Shown one piece after another: positions 6,974 through 15,771 of a stretch of 56,112 bases of DNA. The position numbers and the translations under genes were made by a program. The DNA is from SZUA-217 sp964194555 (GTDB lineage Bacteria > Actinomycetota > Acidimicrobiia > Spongiisociales > ZC4RG35), in the NCBI GenBank assembly GCA_964194555.1, contig CAXMMT010000025.1, positions 1-56,112 on the forward strand. The letters are read 5' to 3'. The notes beneath the pieces are model-generated. The model saw nothing but the letters and a program-made list of their open reading frames with translations. It was not told the DNA's origin and ran no database searches. The stretch's first letter is position 1, and each line of letters starts with the position of its first letter.

Positions 6974-8006
6974 CCTGGCGCCTCGTCAAGAGCCAAAGAA
7001 ACACCGGCCCACCAACGGCCGCGGTGACGAGACCGACCGGTATCTCGATCGGCTCCAAGACGAGGCGGGCCAGAAGATCCGCTGCGGCGACGAATAATGC
7101 CCCGCACGCAAGTGCGGCCCACAACAGGTGGCCGTGCATTGGGCCGGTTACAGGTCTGAGCAATGATGGAATCAGAAGGCCAACGAATGCGATTACCCCC
7201 ACGGCCCCCACCGTTGCCCCGACGGCTGCTCCCGCGGCGATCAGCAGAACGGTGCGGACGAGGTCGACATCGATCCCCAGATGCCTTGCGTCCGCCTCGC
7301 CGAGTCCCAAGACGTCGAGGAATCGCCCGGAGGCAAGCATGACGATGCCCGCTATGACAATGAAGACCGACACCGTCCAGAACGCTCTCCAGGTCGACCC
7401 GGTCAGACTGCCAAGCAACCAGAATTCGATGGGAGGCACCGTGGCCCGGTCTGCTCCAAAGACCACAAACCCAACCCACGCGCTCAGCGCTGCGCCGAGT
7501 GCCACCCCGGAGAGGATGATTCGCGTGGGGTCGATCGACGCTCTCCGCGCCAGTCTTCTTATGACGAATGCCGTTATCACTCCGGCTGCCACGCCACCTG
7601 CGATCGCTCCCTGCACCCCACCGGCGGCCGAGCCGATCGCCGCCCCGATCGCAGCCCCCGGACCGATACCGAGCAGGTGGGGATCGGCGAGCTTGTTGCG
7701 CAGGAGCCCCTGAAGCATCCCACCGACAAGGGCTAGTGCGGCCCCCACCGTGAAGGCGAGAAGCAATCGCGGCATTCGAATGCTCCACACCACTGCCTCG
7801 GCCTGTGGGGAGGGCTCGGCGAACAGGCTCAAACCGACCTTGCGGGCGAGAACCCCGAATACTTCTTCGAAAGGCACCGCCACCGCTCCGAACGAGAGGG
7901 CTGCCCAAGCTGTAACGGTCAACAACATGCCGACGACAGGCGCCACCCACCGCCGCCGACCCGCGTACGGGTCGGATTCTGTCGCGAGATCTGAGGTTTC
8001 TGTCAA
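6966..8006 (-). CDS. hmuU: Heme/iron ABC permease (FecCD family)
   Basis: A protein of 346 aa with about ten membrane helices. It shows the FecCD hallmarks IRMPRLLLAFTVGAALALVG near 75 and GIGPGAAIGA near 120, and the typical late segment VGVIAFVGLLIPSLLRP. The TTG start at 8006 shares bases with the stop of the binding-protein gene (TTGA). A homodimer would form the channel energised by the HmuV-like ATPase. Heme versus siderophore specificity cannot be read from the permease. Confidence 0.88.
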   Translation of the reverse strand: MTETSDLATESDPYAGRRRWVAPVVGMLLTVTAWAALSFGAVAVPFEEVFGVLARKVGLSLFAEPSPQAEAVVWSIRMPRLLLAFTVGAALALVGGMLQGLLRNKLADPHLLGIGPGAAIGAAIGSAAGGVQGAIAGGVAAGVITAFVIRRLARRASIDPTRIILSGVALGAALSAWVGFVVFGADRATVPPIEFWLLGSLTGSTWRAFWTVSVFIVIAGIVMLASGRFLDVLGLGEADARHLGIDVDLVRTVLLIAAGAAVGATVGAVGVIAFVGLLIPSLLRPVTGPMHGHLLWAALACGALFVAAADLLARLVLEPIEIPVGLVTAAVGGPVFLWLLTRRQDV

Positions 8007-9028
8007 CCGATGCCGGGATACAGGTCGCGGACGAACTCGTCCAAGACCTGACCGGCTCGTGGCCCGAGGTTGAAGAAATATGCCTCGTCATATGCAAGGA
8101 ACGCGTTGTTCTTGCCGGCCGGCGTCTCGGCGACTCCGGGGAGTTCGAGAAAAGCTTCGATCCCACCTAAAGCTGCCAGACCCGCCTCGGGCAAGACGAT
8201 CACATCGGGTGCTGAAGCGACCAGTGCCTCCGGGGTGAGCGGCGCCGGCCCGAACACACCTGCCTCGGCGCCGGCGTCGATCGCACCGGCACCCTCGATC
8301 ATCGCCTGGGTCGCCATTCCGACGCCAAAGAGGAACACCACCTGCGGTCCTCGCACATAGACAAATGCCACTGTGGGGTCTGACTCGTCGGGTTCGGCGA
8401 GATCGCGTGCCGCGTTGATCTCGGCCATCACCCTCTCGGCGAGTTCGGCACCTTCTGCCGGAACTCCGAGAATCTCCGCCACTTGACCGATCTTGGTCTC
8501 CACCCCATCGAGGGTGGTCTGGGTCTCGAGAATGACTACGGGAATCCCCGCCTCTCGAAGTTGTTCGATCACCTCCGGTGGCCCGACCTGCTGATCACCG
8601 ATGACCAGGGTCGGGTCGAACCGAATCACAGCTTCGGCTGCAAGCTGTTGGGCGAAACCCACTGTCTGGCCTTGATCGTTCAGCGCGGCCGCCTCAGCGG
8701 GATAGGTTGTTGTGACATCAACACCAACGACATTGTCACCAAGACCGAGTTCGAAGATTATCTCGGTCAGGTCGCCGTTGAGAGACACGATGCGCGAGAT
8801 GTCGGTGATCGTGGTCTCCACGCCCTCCGCTCCAACGAAAACCCTTTCATCGACGACAGAGGTCGTAGTTGCCTCGATGGTGGTCGTGGTTGTCGACGGC
8901 GGGGGAGGGATGGCTTCGGTGGTGGCCGTCGATGAGGGGCCGGGGTCGACAGATTCAGCGGGGCTACATGCTGCGACAACCATGACGGTCATCACCGCAA
9001 GAGTGATCCGGGATTTCATTTGATTCAA
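8003..9028 (-). CDS. hmuT: Heme/iron-binding lipoprotein (HmuT-like)
   Basis: A protein of 341 aa with a lipoprotein signal ending in VMVVAAC-S, then a Ser/Thr/Pro-rich linker (PPPSTTTTTIEATT) and a FecB/BtuF-type periplasmic-binding fold from about 70 (ISRIVSLNGDLTEIIFELGLGDNVVG). It ends with AYFFNLGPRAGQVLDEF. TTG 9028 has GAGG at proper distance; ATG 9019 is the alternative. It delivers the ligand to the permease encoded next. Confidence 0.85.
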   Translation of the reverse strand: MNQMKSRITLAVMTVMVVAACSPAESVDPGPSSTATTEAIPPPPSTTTTTIEATTTSVVDERVFVGAEGVETTITDISRIVSLNGDLTEIIFELGLGDNVVGVDVTTTYPAEAAALNDQGQTVGFAQQLAAEAVIRFDPTLVIGDQQVGPPEVIEQLREAGIPVVILETQTTLDGVETKIGQVAEILGVPAEGAELAERVMAEINAARDLAEPDESDPTVAFVYVRGPQVVFLFGVGMATQAMIEGAGAIDAGAEAGVFGPAPLTPEALVASAPDVIVLPEAGLAALGGIEAFLELPGVAETPAGKNNAFLAYDEAYFFNLGPRAGQVLDEFVRDLYPGIG

Positions 9029-9037
9029 GGTTCTACC

Positions 9038-9823
9038 TCAGTTCAATTCGGTCATGGAAGGAGTTGATGCCCGCCGTTGGGCCCGGTGTATCGAGATGAG
9101 TCGATCTCCTGTGATCGCGCGATAGCCGGCCCAGATGAGAAGGAGCCCGATCAGCTCTGTGACGTAGAGAACCTCGACAACTCCGGCCCGGGCGAACCCC
9201 CCACCAATTCCGGGGAGAATCGCCCCAACTGCGATCAGAATGTTTCCGAGGACTCGGGATGAGGCGTCACCTCGACGCCAGTAACGCCACGCCGACCAGA
9301 TCGCCCCGCCAATCAAGAAGATCACGGCATAGAGGTTCACCAACGGCGAGAAGAGCCGGACCCATTGCCAGGCGAGAACATCCCCGGAAAGCCGGTGCGG
9401 CTCCGCCAACTCGTACAGGAGCGGACCAGACACCACAAATGCCGCAGCTATGGCTACGTATGTGACAAGCGCAACGGCGAGACGATCGGCCGTCCGCCTC
9501 GGAAGCAGCAGATACACGGTGCCCTGGGCCAGGGGAGCACCGCCTAGTAGGGCGCCGGCGATATACCAGGTGCGAAAGACAGGTTCGCTCCAGCCGAAAA
9601 CGGTGGTAATCGCTTCGGTGAGGGTGCCCAGACCGTACAGACCAACGCCGATCATCCACCACATGACGTATCGGGCCGAAGGGTCGCGACGCCAATGCAG
9701 CCACAACACACGGAAAAAGGCGATGGCAACCACCGTCGTCACGATCGGCAAGTAGTGGATCAGGTTGGTTGAGATGTCGCGCTCCAACTCCGCATGGCCG
9801 CGGAGCGCACACATCGACACCAA
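9038..9823 (-). CDS. Seven-helix membrane protein of unknown function
   Basis: A protein of up to 261 aa with about seven hydrophobic helices: LPIVTTVVAIAFFRVLWL, VMWWMIGVGLYGLGTL and others through ELIGLLLIWAGYRAITG. The N-terminal 15 residues are polar, and ATG 9814 or TTG 9787 could be the true start instead of GTG 9823. It lies 9 bp upstream of hmuT and 42 bp after a response-regulator gene on the same strand, so it is probably co-transcribed. A sensor or transport accessory for heme uptake is possible but not shown. Confidence 0.6.
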   Translation of the reverse strand: MVSMCALRGHAELERDISTNLIHYLPIVTTVVAIAFFRVLWLHWRRDPSARYVMWWMIGVGLYGLGTLTEAITTVFGWSEPVFRTWYIAGALLGGAPLAQGTVYLLLPRRTADRLAVALVTYVAIAAAFVVSGPLLYELAEPHRLSGDVLAWQWVRLFSPLVNLYAVIFLIGGAIWSAWRYWRRGDASSRVLGNILIAVGAILPGIGGGFARAGVVEVLYVTELIGLLLIWAGYRAITGDRLISIHRAQRRASTPSMTELN

Positions 9824-9865
9824 GTCGAATCGAAGTCGACACGGCGTCGGAAAGTTTCAGCTTCT

Positions 9866-10252
9866 CTATTCCTCTTCCGTGGTGATAGAAGAAGGCGCGC
9901 GCCCGCGTTGCAGCGCGGTCCGCAGCTCATATGCGTTGATCGGTTTGAGGACACAGGCATCGGCACCGGCGCGTCGGGCGATGAACTCGTCAGCCGACCT
10001 GTCGAGTAGCAAGACAGTCCGGGGGCGGTCGGCTTCATCGACCTCGCCTCTTATCCCTCTGATGACGGCCATCCCTCCCATGCTGCCCACCTGCATGTCG
10101 ACAATGACCGCGTCGGGGCGCGTCTCCAACACGAGACTCGTCGTCAATCGTGGATCGCTGATCTCCTCGATGTCCCATTCACCGAGGGACAGTCCGGCCC
10201 TCACTTCGTTGGCCACCCATGAGGCATCGGTGACAAGAATGACTTTCGGCAT
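9866..10252 (-). CDS. Single-domain response regulator
   Basis: A protein of 128 aa, a CheY-like receiver with no output domain. The phospho-acceptor is D52 (VIVDMQVG), the conserved Lys is K103 (VLKPINAYEL), and only one acidic residue, D9, stands at the usual Asp-Asp pair. D84 replaces the usual Thr/Ser region (LLLDRS). No histidine kinase gene is near. It is the first gene of the apparent operon with the 7-TM protein and hmuTUV. Confidence 0.8.
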   Translation of the reverse strand: MPKVILVTDASWVANEVRAGLSLGEWDIEEISDPRLTTSLVLETRPDAVIVDMQVGSMGGMAVIRGIRGEVDEADRPRTVLLLDRSADEFIARRAGADACVLKPINAYELRTALQRGRAPSSITTEEE

Positions 10253-10355
10253 CGGGTGGCCACGTTAACCCCGGCGAGAATCGCGTCACAAAACGGTATC
10301 TAGTGGTAGCACCCCGAGATCGGATACTGGTGCCCCGCCCCTAACCTCACAAGCC

Positions 10356-11543
10356 GTGCGGCGTCTAGCTCTCATCGTGCTTTTTCTGGCGATCCCGATC
10401 GTGGCCCTGGCTCACGATGCGCATGGTGGGATCGACGTCATCGATGTCAGCGGACCGCTCGACGGGTCCGCGCTCGACTTCATGACGGAGTCGATCGAGC
10501 TTGCCGCTTCCTCAGGTCAGGTCCTGGCTGTTCTTCAAGTCAACTCGAAGGCAGTTCTCGACAGTGAGGCATACGAAAGGCTGGTCGAAGTGCTGTCAAG
10601 TCCCCCATTGCCGGTTGCTGTATGGGTCGGACCCGAGCCGGCGGTTGCCTATGGGGGAGCAGCGCTGATGGCCATGGGCGCCGGTGAGGTTGCGATCGCA
10701 CCCGGGTCCGAACTCGGCCATCTTCAGCCCCGGGTTGTCGGGGATGATCTCGATCGAGACGACACCGTTCTGTCTGCCGAGGAGACCGGTTTCGAACTTC
10801 AGCCGACACTCCGTCAGTATTTGCAGGATCTCGACGGTCGGACCTTTGCGACTGCCAATGGGCCGGTCACCGTCTCGACCATCGAGGAGTTCGGAGACGG
10901 TGTGACCCTGAAGACAACAACGTTCCGCGAGCCGGGCATGGGTACCAGATTCTTCAGGTTGGCGGTCACCCCCGAGGCCGCTTTCTTCTTTCTGGTCATC
11001 GGCCTGAGCATGGTGGCGTTTGAGTTCTTCGCCCTGGGCCCTGGTGTCGCCGCCGGAGTTGCCTCGATCTCGTTGCTTCTCGCCGGCTGGGGAGTAGTCA
11101 ACCTGCCGGTGCGCTGGTGGGCCCTGGTCCTTGCCATAACGAGTTGGGCTCTGCTCACCGTTGCCCATCAGAAGGGAGGGGTTCTGGTGATGACCGTGAC
11201 CGGAGCGATTCTCCTTCAGTTGTCCGGGATGTTCTTCGTGAACGGCGCGGGTCAGATAGATCCGAGATGGTGGCTGGTCCTGCCGTCGGTGCTCGGCGTG
11301 CTCTTCTTCTTTCTGCTGGCCATGCCGACTGTTCATCGGGCCCGGTTGTCGACACAAACCATCGGCCGTGACTCCCTCATCGGCCATGCCGGCCGGGCTC
11401 TCGTCGAGTTCGAACCCAACGGTCTGGTTGAGGTGAACGGTGCCCGTTGGCGCGCAACCGCTCATCGGGAAGCGGGCATCGCCGAAGGGGACGAGATCAC
11501 CGTGATCGGAGTAGACGGGCTCTATCTCGAAGTTGAGCATTGA
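10356..11543 (+). CDS. NfeD-family membrane protein with degenerate protease domain
   Basis: A protein of 395 aa with a signal peptide (1-19), a ClpP-like N-terminal domain (about 25-170), four membrane helices (about 205-320) and an OB-fold NfeD domain at the end (DSLIGHAGRALVEFEPNGLVEVNGARWRA). Where active NfeD proteases have a Ser-Ala-Gly nucleophile, this one reads AVAYGGAALMAMG, so the serine is missing. Active relatives cleave stomatin C-termini; a stomatin/NfeD pair lies far away at 40591-41986. The GTG start has TAACCT about 9 bases before it, compatible with a leaderless mRNA. Confidence 0.8.
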   Translation: MRRLALIVLFLAIPIVALAHDAHGGIDVIDVSGPLDGSALDFMTESIELAASSGQVLAVLQVNSKAVLDSEAYERLVEVLSSPPLPVAVWVGPEPAVAYGGAALMAMGAGEVAIAPGSELGHLQPRVVGDDLDRDDTVLSAEETGFELQPTLRQYLQDLDGRTFATANGPVTVSTIEEFGDGVTLKTTTFREPGMGTRFFRLAVTPEAAFFFLVIGLSMVAFEFFALGPGVAAGVASISLLLAGWGVVNLPVRWWALVLAITSWALLTVAHQKGGVLVMTVTGAILLQLSGMFFVNGAGQIDPRWWLVLPSVLGVLFFFLLAMPTVHRARLSTQTIGRDSLIGHAGRALVEFEPNGLVEVNGARWRATAHREAGIAEGDEITVIGVDGLYLEVEH

Positions 11544-11668
11544 TCAGCTGATTTCAGAGCGAGATCGCGAAATTTATCGAGCCCGATCCAAAGTTCTTCT
11601 TGAAGGGTGGGTGCAGAGTCTGTAGCTTCGTCTCGGGTTGTCGCTAGAACCGGGAGGAGATTCCCCAC

Positions 11669-11908
11669 ATGGACGATTGGCAGTTGGTTGCTCTGTGTCG
11701 TGGGAATCACGCCTATCTCTTCTTTCCGCCTCCGACCTTTGAACGCAAAGAGGAGCGGGAGCGACGAGAGATGAAGGCGAAAGCCATATGTGGGGTGTGT
11801 CCCGTCCAAGATCCCTGCTTCTCCCATGCCGTGGCCATCCGCGAGCCGTTTGGCATCTGGGGAGGACTAACAGAGGTCGAGCGGCGTAATGCTGCTCTTG
11901 CTGGCTGA
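11669..11908 (+). CDS. WhiB-family Fe-S regulator 1
   Basis: A protein of 79 aa. The four cluster cysteines are C10, C41, C44 and C50, followed by the family turn GIWGG (IREPFGIWGGLTEVER). The unusual FFPPPTF before the second cysteine matches the D/FFP motif of WhiB proteins. These bind a redox-sensitive [4Fe-4S] cluster and usually partner the primary sigma factor. It is convergent with selB (27-bp gap). Which WhiB subclass it belongs to is not clear. Confidence 0.9.
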   Translation: MDDWQLVALCRGNHAYLFFPPPTFERKEERERREMKAKAICGVCPVQDPCFSHAVAIREPFGIWGGLTEVERRNAALAG

Positions 11909-11935
11909 CCACCACGCAACCTGACGCGAGCGCGA

Positions 11936-13693
11936 TCACCGGAGCGTCCGGGTATCGCCCTTTCGGACTGTGAGTCCCTCCTTGTCAGCCCACTCCAACA
12001 ACGGGACGGCGTATTTCCGCGACAGCCCAGCAGCATCACGGAACTGGGCGACCGTGAATTCCTCCGGCAGGGATCCGAGGAGACGCCGGATCTCATCTAT
12101 CTGGTGGGGAAGCCACACCAGGTCATCGCTCACCCGAACCAGCTCGCCTCTTCTCAATTGAAGATGAAGCAACTCCGAATCCAGCCCTAACTCGGCGACC
12201 GTTGGCACGGCCAGAGCGACCCCGAGTTCGGCCCTGGCGCGCTCCCATTCGGCCTGTGCCCTCTCAGGCAGTCCCACTGTCCTACCCGACGCGGCAATAT
12301 CGGGTCCGACGCGCTCCAGGCCTGACGTCTCGGAAACCACCAGTTCGGCGATCTCGCTGTTCACACCGAGACGCTCGGCAAGCGTCGCCAGAGGTAGACC
12401 GACTCTCAGTGGATGCTTGTCATGTTCTGTCCTCACCAACCTGGCTGCCTTCTCGGCAAGAGAGCCGAACGCCTCGGTGGAAAGGAGTTGACCGGCGACC
12501 TTGATGGCATCAGGCGGACTCCCCCCTCGAGTCTGCGCGGAGATCCTTGCCGAATCGGCACTGCCTCGAATGGAGATCAACCGGGCTGCTAGCTCATCGG
12601 CATGGGCGTCCGGATCGATCGAACGAGCCAGGGTCATCGCGTTCCTGGTCGCTCCTGGTTCCGGGTCCAGCACGCGCCCGCCGCCAACCACAAGCTTTCT
12701 TCCTGTGTCTCTGACGACAAACCTGTCACCGACGGTGAGTGGGATCGGCTCAGACGTGGCGAAGACGGCGACACCATCCTCCATACCTACGATGTCGACT
12801 TGGTGCACCGAGCTGCCTGCGTGAAGTTGATAGGCGCCTCGACGCTCGAGTTCGTCCACATACCGGGCAGTCCGAAGCGAGGCAACGAAGCGAGTGGAGC
12901 TTGTCCACTGATCAGGTAGGCCAATCATGTCGCCGCGCCCAACCTCGGTGCGCTCGATTCCGCTCAGGTTGAGAGCAACCCGCCGCCCCGGTCCGATGTG
13001 TTCGACCTGATTCTCGTGACTTTGAATCGCTCTGATGCGGGCAGATCTTCCGCCGGGGTAGATCGTGACGCGCTCGTCGGTTACCACAGGGCCGTCGAGG
13101 AGTGTCCCGGTGACGATGGTCCCGGCCCCACTGGCTGTGAAGGACCGGTCGACCCAAAGACGCGGCCGGCCGATGTCCGACGGCGTCGCGGAGGCGGTCA
13201 GCTCCTGAAGATGCGAGACAAGAGCGCTGATGCCGTCGCCGGTTACTCCCGATACGGGAATGATCTCGGCGTCCTCGAGAGAGGTCCCCCCGAGCTTGTC
13301 GGTCACCTCGGCTGTGGCAAGTTCCAGGAGGTCTGAATCGACGAGATCAGACTTGGTCAAAGCGACCACTCCGGTGCCGACTTCGAGCAGGTCGAGCACC
13401 GCGAGATGCTCCTCGGATTGGGGCATCCAACCCTCGTCGGCAGCCACCACGAAGAGGGCGATGTCGATGGCTTCGATTCCGGCGAGCATGTTCTTCAGAT
13501 AGCGCTCGTGTCCGGGAACATCTACGAACGAGACGTCGGTTCCGTTGGGGAGGGTCGTCCACCCAAAACCGAGGTCGATGGTCAGGCCTCGTCTCTTCTC
13601 CTCCTCCCAACGATCGGGGTCTCGTCCTGTGAGGGTCTGGATGAGAGTCGACTTGCCATGATCGACATGACCGGCGGTTCCGATCAACGGCAT
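11936..13693 (-). CDS. selB: Selenocysteine-specific elongation factor SelB
   Basis: A protein of 585 aa. The GTPase domain has G1 AGHVDHGKST (7-16), G3 DVPGHE and G4 TKSD; translation-factor beta-barrels follow. The C-terminal winged helices (LGSLPEEFTVAQFRDAAGLSRKYAVPLLEWAD) recognise the SECIS hairpin of selenoprotein mRNAs. It delivers Sec-tRNA(Sec) to in-frame UGA codons. It overlaps selA by 10 bases in the same operon. Neither selC nor selD nor a selenoprotein gene was seen in this window. Confidence 0.92.
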   Translation of the reverse strand: MPLIGTAGHVDHGKSTLIQTLTGRDPDRWEEEKRRGLTIDLGFGWTTLPNGTDVSFVDVPGHERYLKNMLAGIEAIDIALFVVAADEGWMPQSEEHLAVLDLLEVGTGVVALTKSDLVDSDLLELATAEVTDKLGGTSLEDAEIIPVSGVTGDGISALVSHLQELTASATPSDIGRPRLWVDRSFTASGAGTIVTGTLLDGPVVTDERVTIYPGGRSARIRAIQSHENQVEHIGPGRRVALNLSGIERTEVGRGDMIGLPDQWTSSTRFVASLRTARYVDELERRGAYQLHAGSSVHQVDIVGMEDGVAVFATSEPIPLTVGDRFVVRDTGRKLVVGGGRVLDPEPGATRNAMTLARSIDPDAHADELAARLISIRGSADSARISAQTRGGSPPDAIKVAGQLLSTEAFGSLAEKAARLVRTEHDKHPLRVGLPLATLAERLGVNSEIAELVVSETSGLERVGPDIAASGRTVGLPERAQAEWERARAELGVALAVPTVAELGLDSELLHLQLRRGELVRVSDDLVWLPHQIDEIRRLLGSLPEEFTVAQFRDAAGLSRKYAVPLLEWADKEGLTVRKGDTRTLR

Positions 13694-15027
13694 AGATCAA
13701 TCGTTTCCATTATCGATTGATCGAAGATGGGGTCGACAGTCCGGAGATCGATGACCAGCGACCCCCTCTCCCTTCTCGTCAGGATCGGAACGTCGGCTCC
13801 GAGCAGCAACTCGTAGAGATGATCCTCATCAGCGAGGACGACCACTGGAGAGGGGATCGTCATACCGGGCACGCTCCCGGCACCGATGGTCGATTGGCCG
13901 TCTTCCAGCTGACCCCCGAGATGGTCAGCCATGGCAGAGGCTCGTCCGGTCAGATCCTCCGTCGACATGAGAGCCTGCCGCCAGAAAGGGATCTGGCCTA
14001 CGTCCCGACCGGCGTATGCGCCGAGAGTGGCTGCGAGCGCCGCGTAGGTAACCCCATCGACCCTCAACGCGCGGGCCAAGGGATGCTTGCGAAGAATGCT
14101 CACCGCCTCTGCGGTTCCCACGATGATTCCTGCTTGTGGCCCACCCAGGAGCTTGTCACCGCTGAAAGTCACCAAATCGGCTCCTGCCGCCAACGACTGT
14201 CGTGCGGCCGGCTCGCCTCTGAGCCAGGATGGAGTGGCGATGTCGAGCCAGGGCGTGTCGGCATCGAGAAGCCCGGATCCGATGTCATAGATGAGTGGGA
14301 TGTCGCCCGAATGGGCGAGCTCGACGAGCTCGGCGACGCTTGTCTCCTCGGCGAATCCCTCGACTCGGTAATTCGACGGGTGGACCTTGAGAATCGAGCC
14401 ACACCTGTGAAGTTGCAGGGCCGTCGCATAGTCGTCGGCCCGAGTGCGGTTGGTCGTCCCGATCTCGATGAGTCTCGAACCACTTGCCTCCATCACGTCC
14501 GGCAGCCGGTATGAGCCTCCTATTTCGATCAGCTCGCCGCGCGCTACCGGCACCGCCTTACCTGCTGATGTTGCCGCCAACGCCAGGAGAAGCGCAGCGG
14601 CGTTGTTGTTGACGATGAGGGCGTCTTCGGCCCCGGTCAGCGTCTTGAGTAAGGCCGACACATATGAGCCGCGCCTGGTTCGCCGACCGGTGTCGATGTC
14701 GATCTCGACGTTCGTGTAGTTGGTCGCCACATTGGCCGCGTGTTCGATGGCCGGCGCAGACCACACCGCTCGACCGAGATTGGTGTGGAGCAGGACACCG
14801 GTGGCGTTGATGACCTGTGTGGCGTCGCTACGTTCGAGAATCCTGAGAAGATCCTCGGCCTTCCGGCGAGGATCAACCTGCCTGCCTTCCTCTATGTCTT
14901 GGCGAGACTGCTCCAGGGCTGCACGCACTACGTCCACGACCAGGGGCCAGGGAACGGGACTGGCTTCCAGTTCGGCGGCCAACTGGTCCACCGAAGGCAG
15001 GTCACGATAGGGGTTGTCGACAGTCAC
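13684..15027 (-). CDS. selA: L-seryl-tRNA(Sec) selenium transferase SelA
   Basis: A protein of 447 aa, a PLP enzyme that converts Ser-tRNA(Sec) to Sec-tRNA(Sec) using selenophosphate. Family hallmarks are INATGVLLHTNLGRAVWS (about 73-90), NNAAALLLAL near 141, and the PLP lysine K292 in FSGDKLLGGPQAG. Length is normal. A GTG start at 15027 lies 48 bp from the divergent NUDIX gene, so the two promoters share that gap. selB follows with overlap, the common selAB arrangement. Confidence 0.92.
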   Translation of the reverse strand: MTVDNPYRDLPSVDQLAAELEASPVPWPLVVDVVRAALEQSRQDIEEGRQVDPRRKAEDLLRILERSDATQVINATGVLLHTNLGRAVWSAPAIEHAANVATNYTNVEIDIDTGRRTRRGSYVSALLKTLTGAEDALIVNNNAAALLLALAATSAGKAVPVARGELIEIGGSYRLPDVMEASGSRLIEIGTTNRTRADDYATALQLHRCGSILKVHPSNYRVEGFAEETSVAELVELAHSGDIPLIYDIGSGLLDADTPWLDIATPSWLRGEPAARQSLAAGADLVTFSGDKLLGGPQAGIIVGTAEAVSILRKHPLARALRVDGVTYAALAATLGAYAGRDVGQIPFWRQALMSTEDLTGRASAMADHLGGQLEDGQSTIGAGSVPGMTIPSPVVVLADEDHLYELLLGADVPILTRRERGSLVIDLRTVDPIFDQSIMETIDLCR

Positions 15028-15075
15028 AACCGGGAGTCTGCCAGGTCAGATCCGCTGCGTTAATAGGATGAGGTC

Positions 15076-15771
15076 TTGGGACTCCCCTCGGTTGACCCCG
15101 ACCCCGCAGCGAGCGTCATCGTCCTTCGCCCCAACAGGGACCGATTCGAGATACTCATGGTCCAGCGGCACAGCCGCGGATTCTTCGGCAGCCTCGTTGT
15201 CTTTCCCGGCGGGGGTGTCGACGCGATTGACAGGTCTGGTCTGGCAAAAAGGGTCGTCGACGGGAATAGTGACGACCACGACCATCGGTCGGCGGCGTTG
15301 CGAGAACTGGCGGAAGAGACCGGGCTTCTTGCTGTGACGGGTGGGATTCGTCAATGTCCTGATCTGCGCGGAGAGGAGCTCTTCGACTACGTGAGCACCG
15401 CCGGGTTGTCCCTCTTGGGAGAGTCGCTTGTTCTGGTGTCCAGGTGGGTCACGCCGGAGATTGCGCCGCGACGCTTCGACACGCGTTTCTACCTCCTGAC
15501 GGCAGGGGAGACACCACCAATCAGACTCGACTCCGACGAATTGGTGGACCACGCGTGGGCTACACCCGAACTGGCCCTTGACCGATATGAAAGCGAAGAA
15601 TGGCCGATGATTCTCCCGACCTTGGCGCATCTTCACTGGCTGTCGCGTCGCTCTTCCATCAACGATGCCATTGCCTCGGCATCAGGTGCCGATGGTCGGA
15701 CGCTGATCGAGCCAAGAGAGGCACCCGACGGCTCGCTGATCCCGGTATATCTTCCAGCGGAGGGCGCGTAA
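15076..15771 (+). CDS. NUDIX hydrolase (NUDT19/CoA-type)
   Basis: A protein of 231 aa. The NUDIX motif is present with an insertion: FPGGGVDAIDRSG, about 20 variable residues, then AALRELAEETGLL. The extended N-terminus (ASVIVLRPNRDRFEILMVQRHS) and the late FDTRFYLLTAGE resemble the NUDT7/NUDT19-like branch that acts on CoA esters; the exact substrate is inferred. The TTG start at 15076 follows AGGATGAGG. Its TAA overlaps the ATG of the following metallo-beta-lactamase gene, so they are coupled. Confidence 0.8.
   Translation: MGLPSVDPDPAASVIVLRPNRDRFEILMVQRHSRGFFGSLVVFPGGGVDAIDRSGLAKRVVDGNSDDHDHRSAALRELAEETGLLAVTGGIRQCPDLRGEELFDYVSTAGLSLLGESLVLVSRWVTPEIAPRRFDTRFYLLTAGETPPIRLDSDELVDHAWATPELALDRYESEEWPMILPTLAHLHWLSRRSSINDAIASASGADGRTLIEPREAPDGSLIPVYLPAEGA

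Noticed and set aside
6955..8166. A 403-codon minus-strand frame in the hmuU region
   Set aside because: It is out of frame with hmuU, Arg/Ser-rich, and hmuU has clear FecCD motifs with coupled starts on both sides.
11541..15075. A selC tRNA or SECIS element near selAB
   Set aside because: The gaps at 11544-11668 and 15028-15075 contain no tRNA-like cloverleaf with an 8-bp acceptor and long extra arm.
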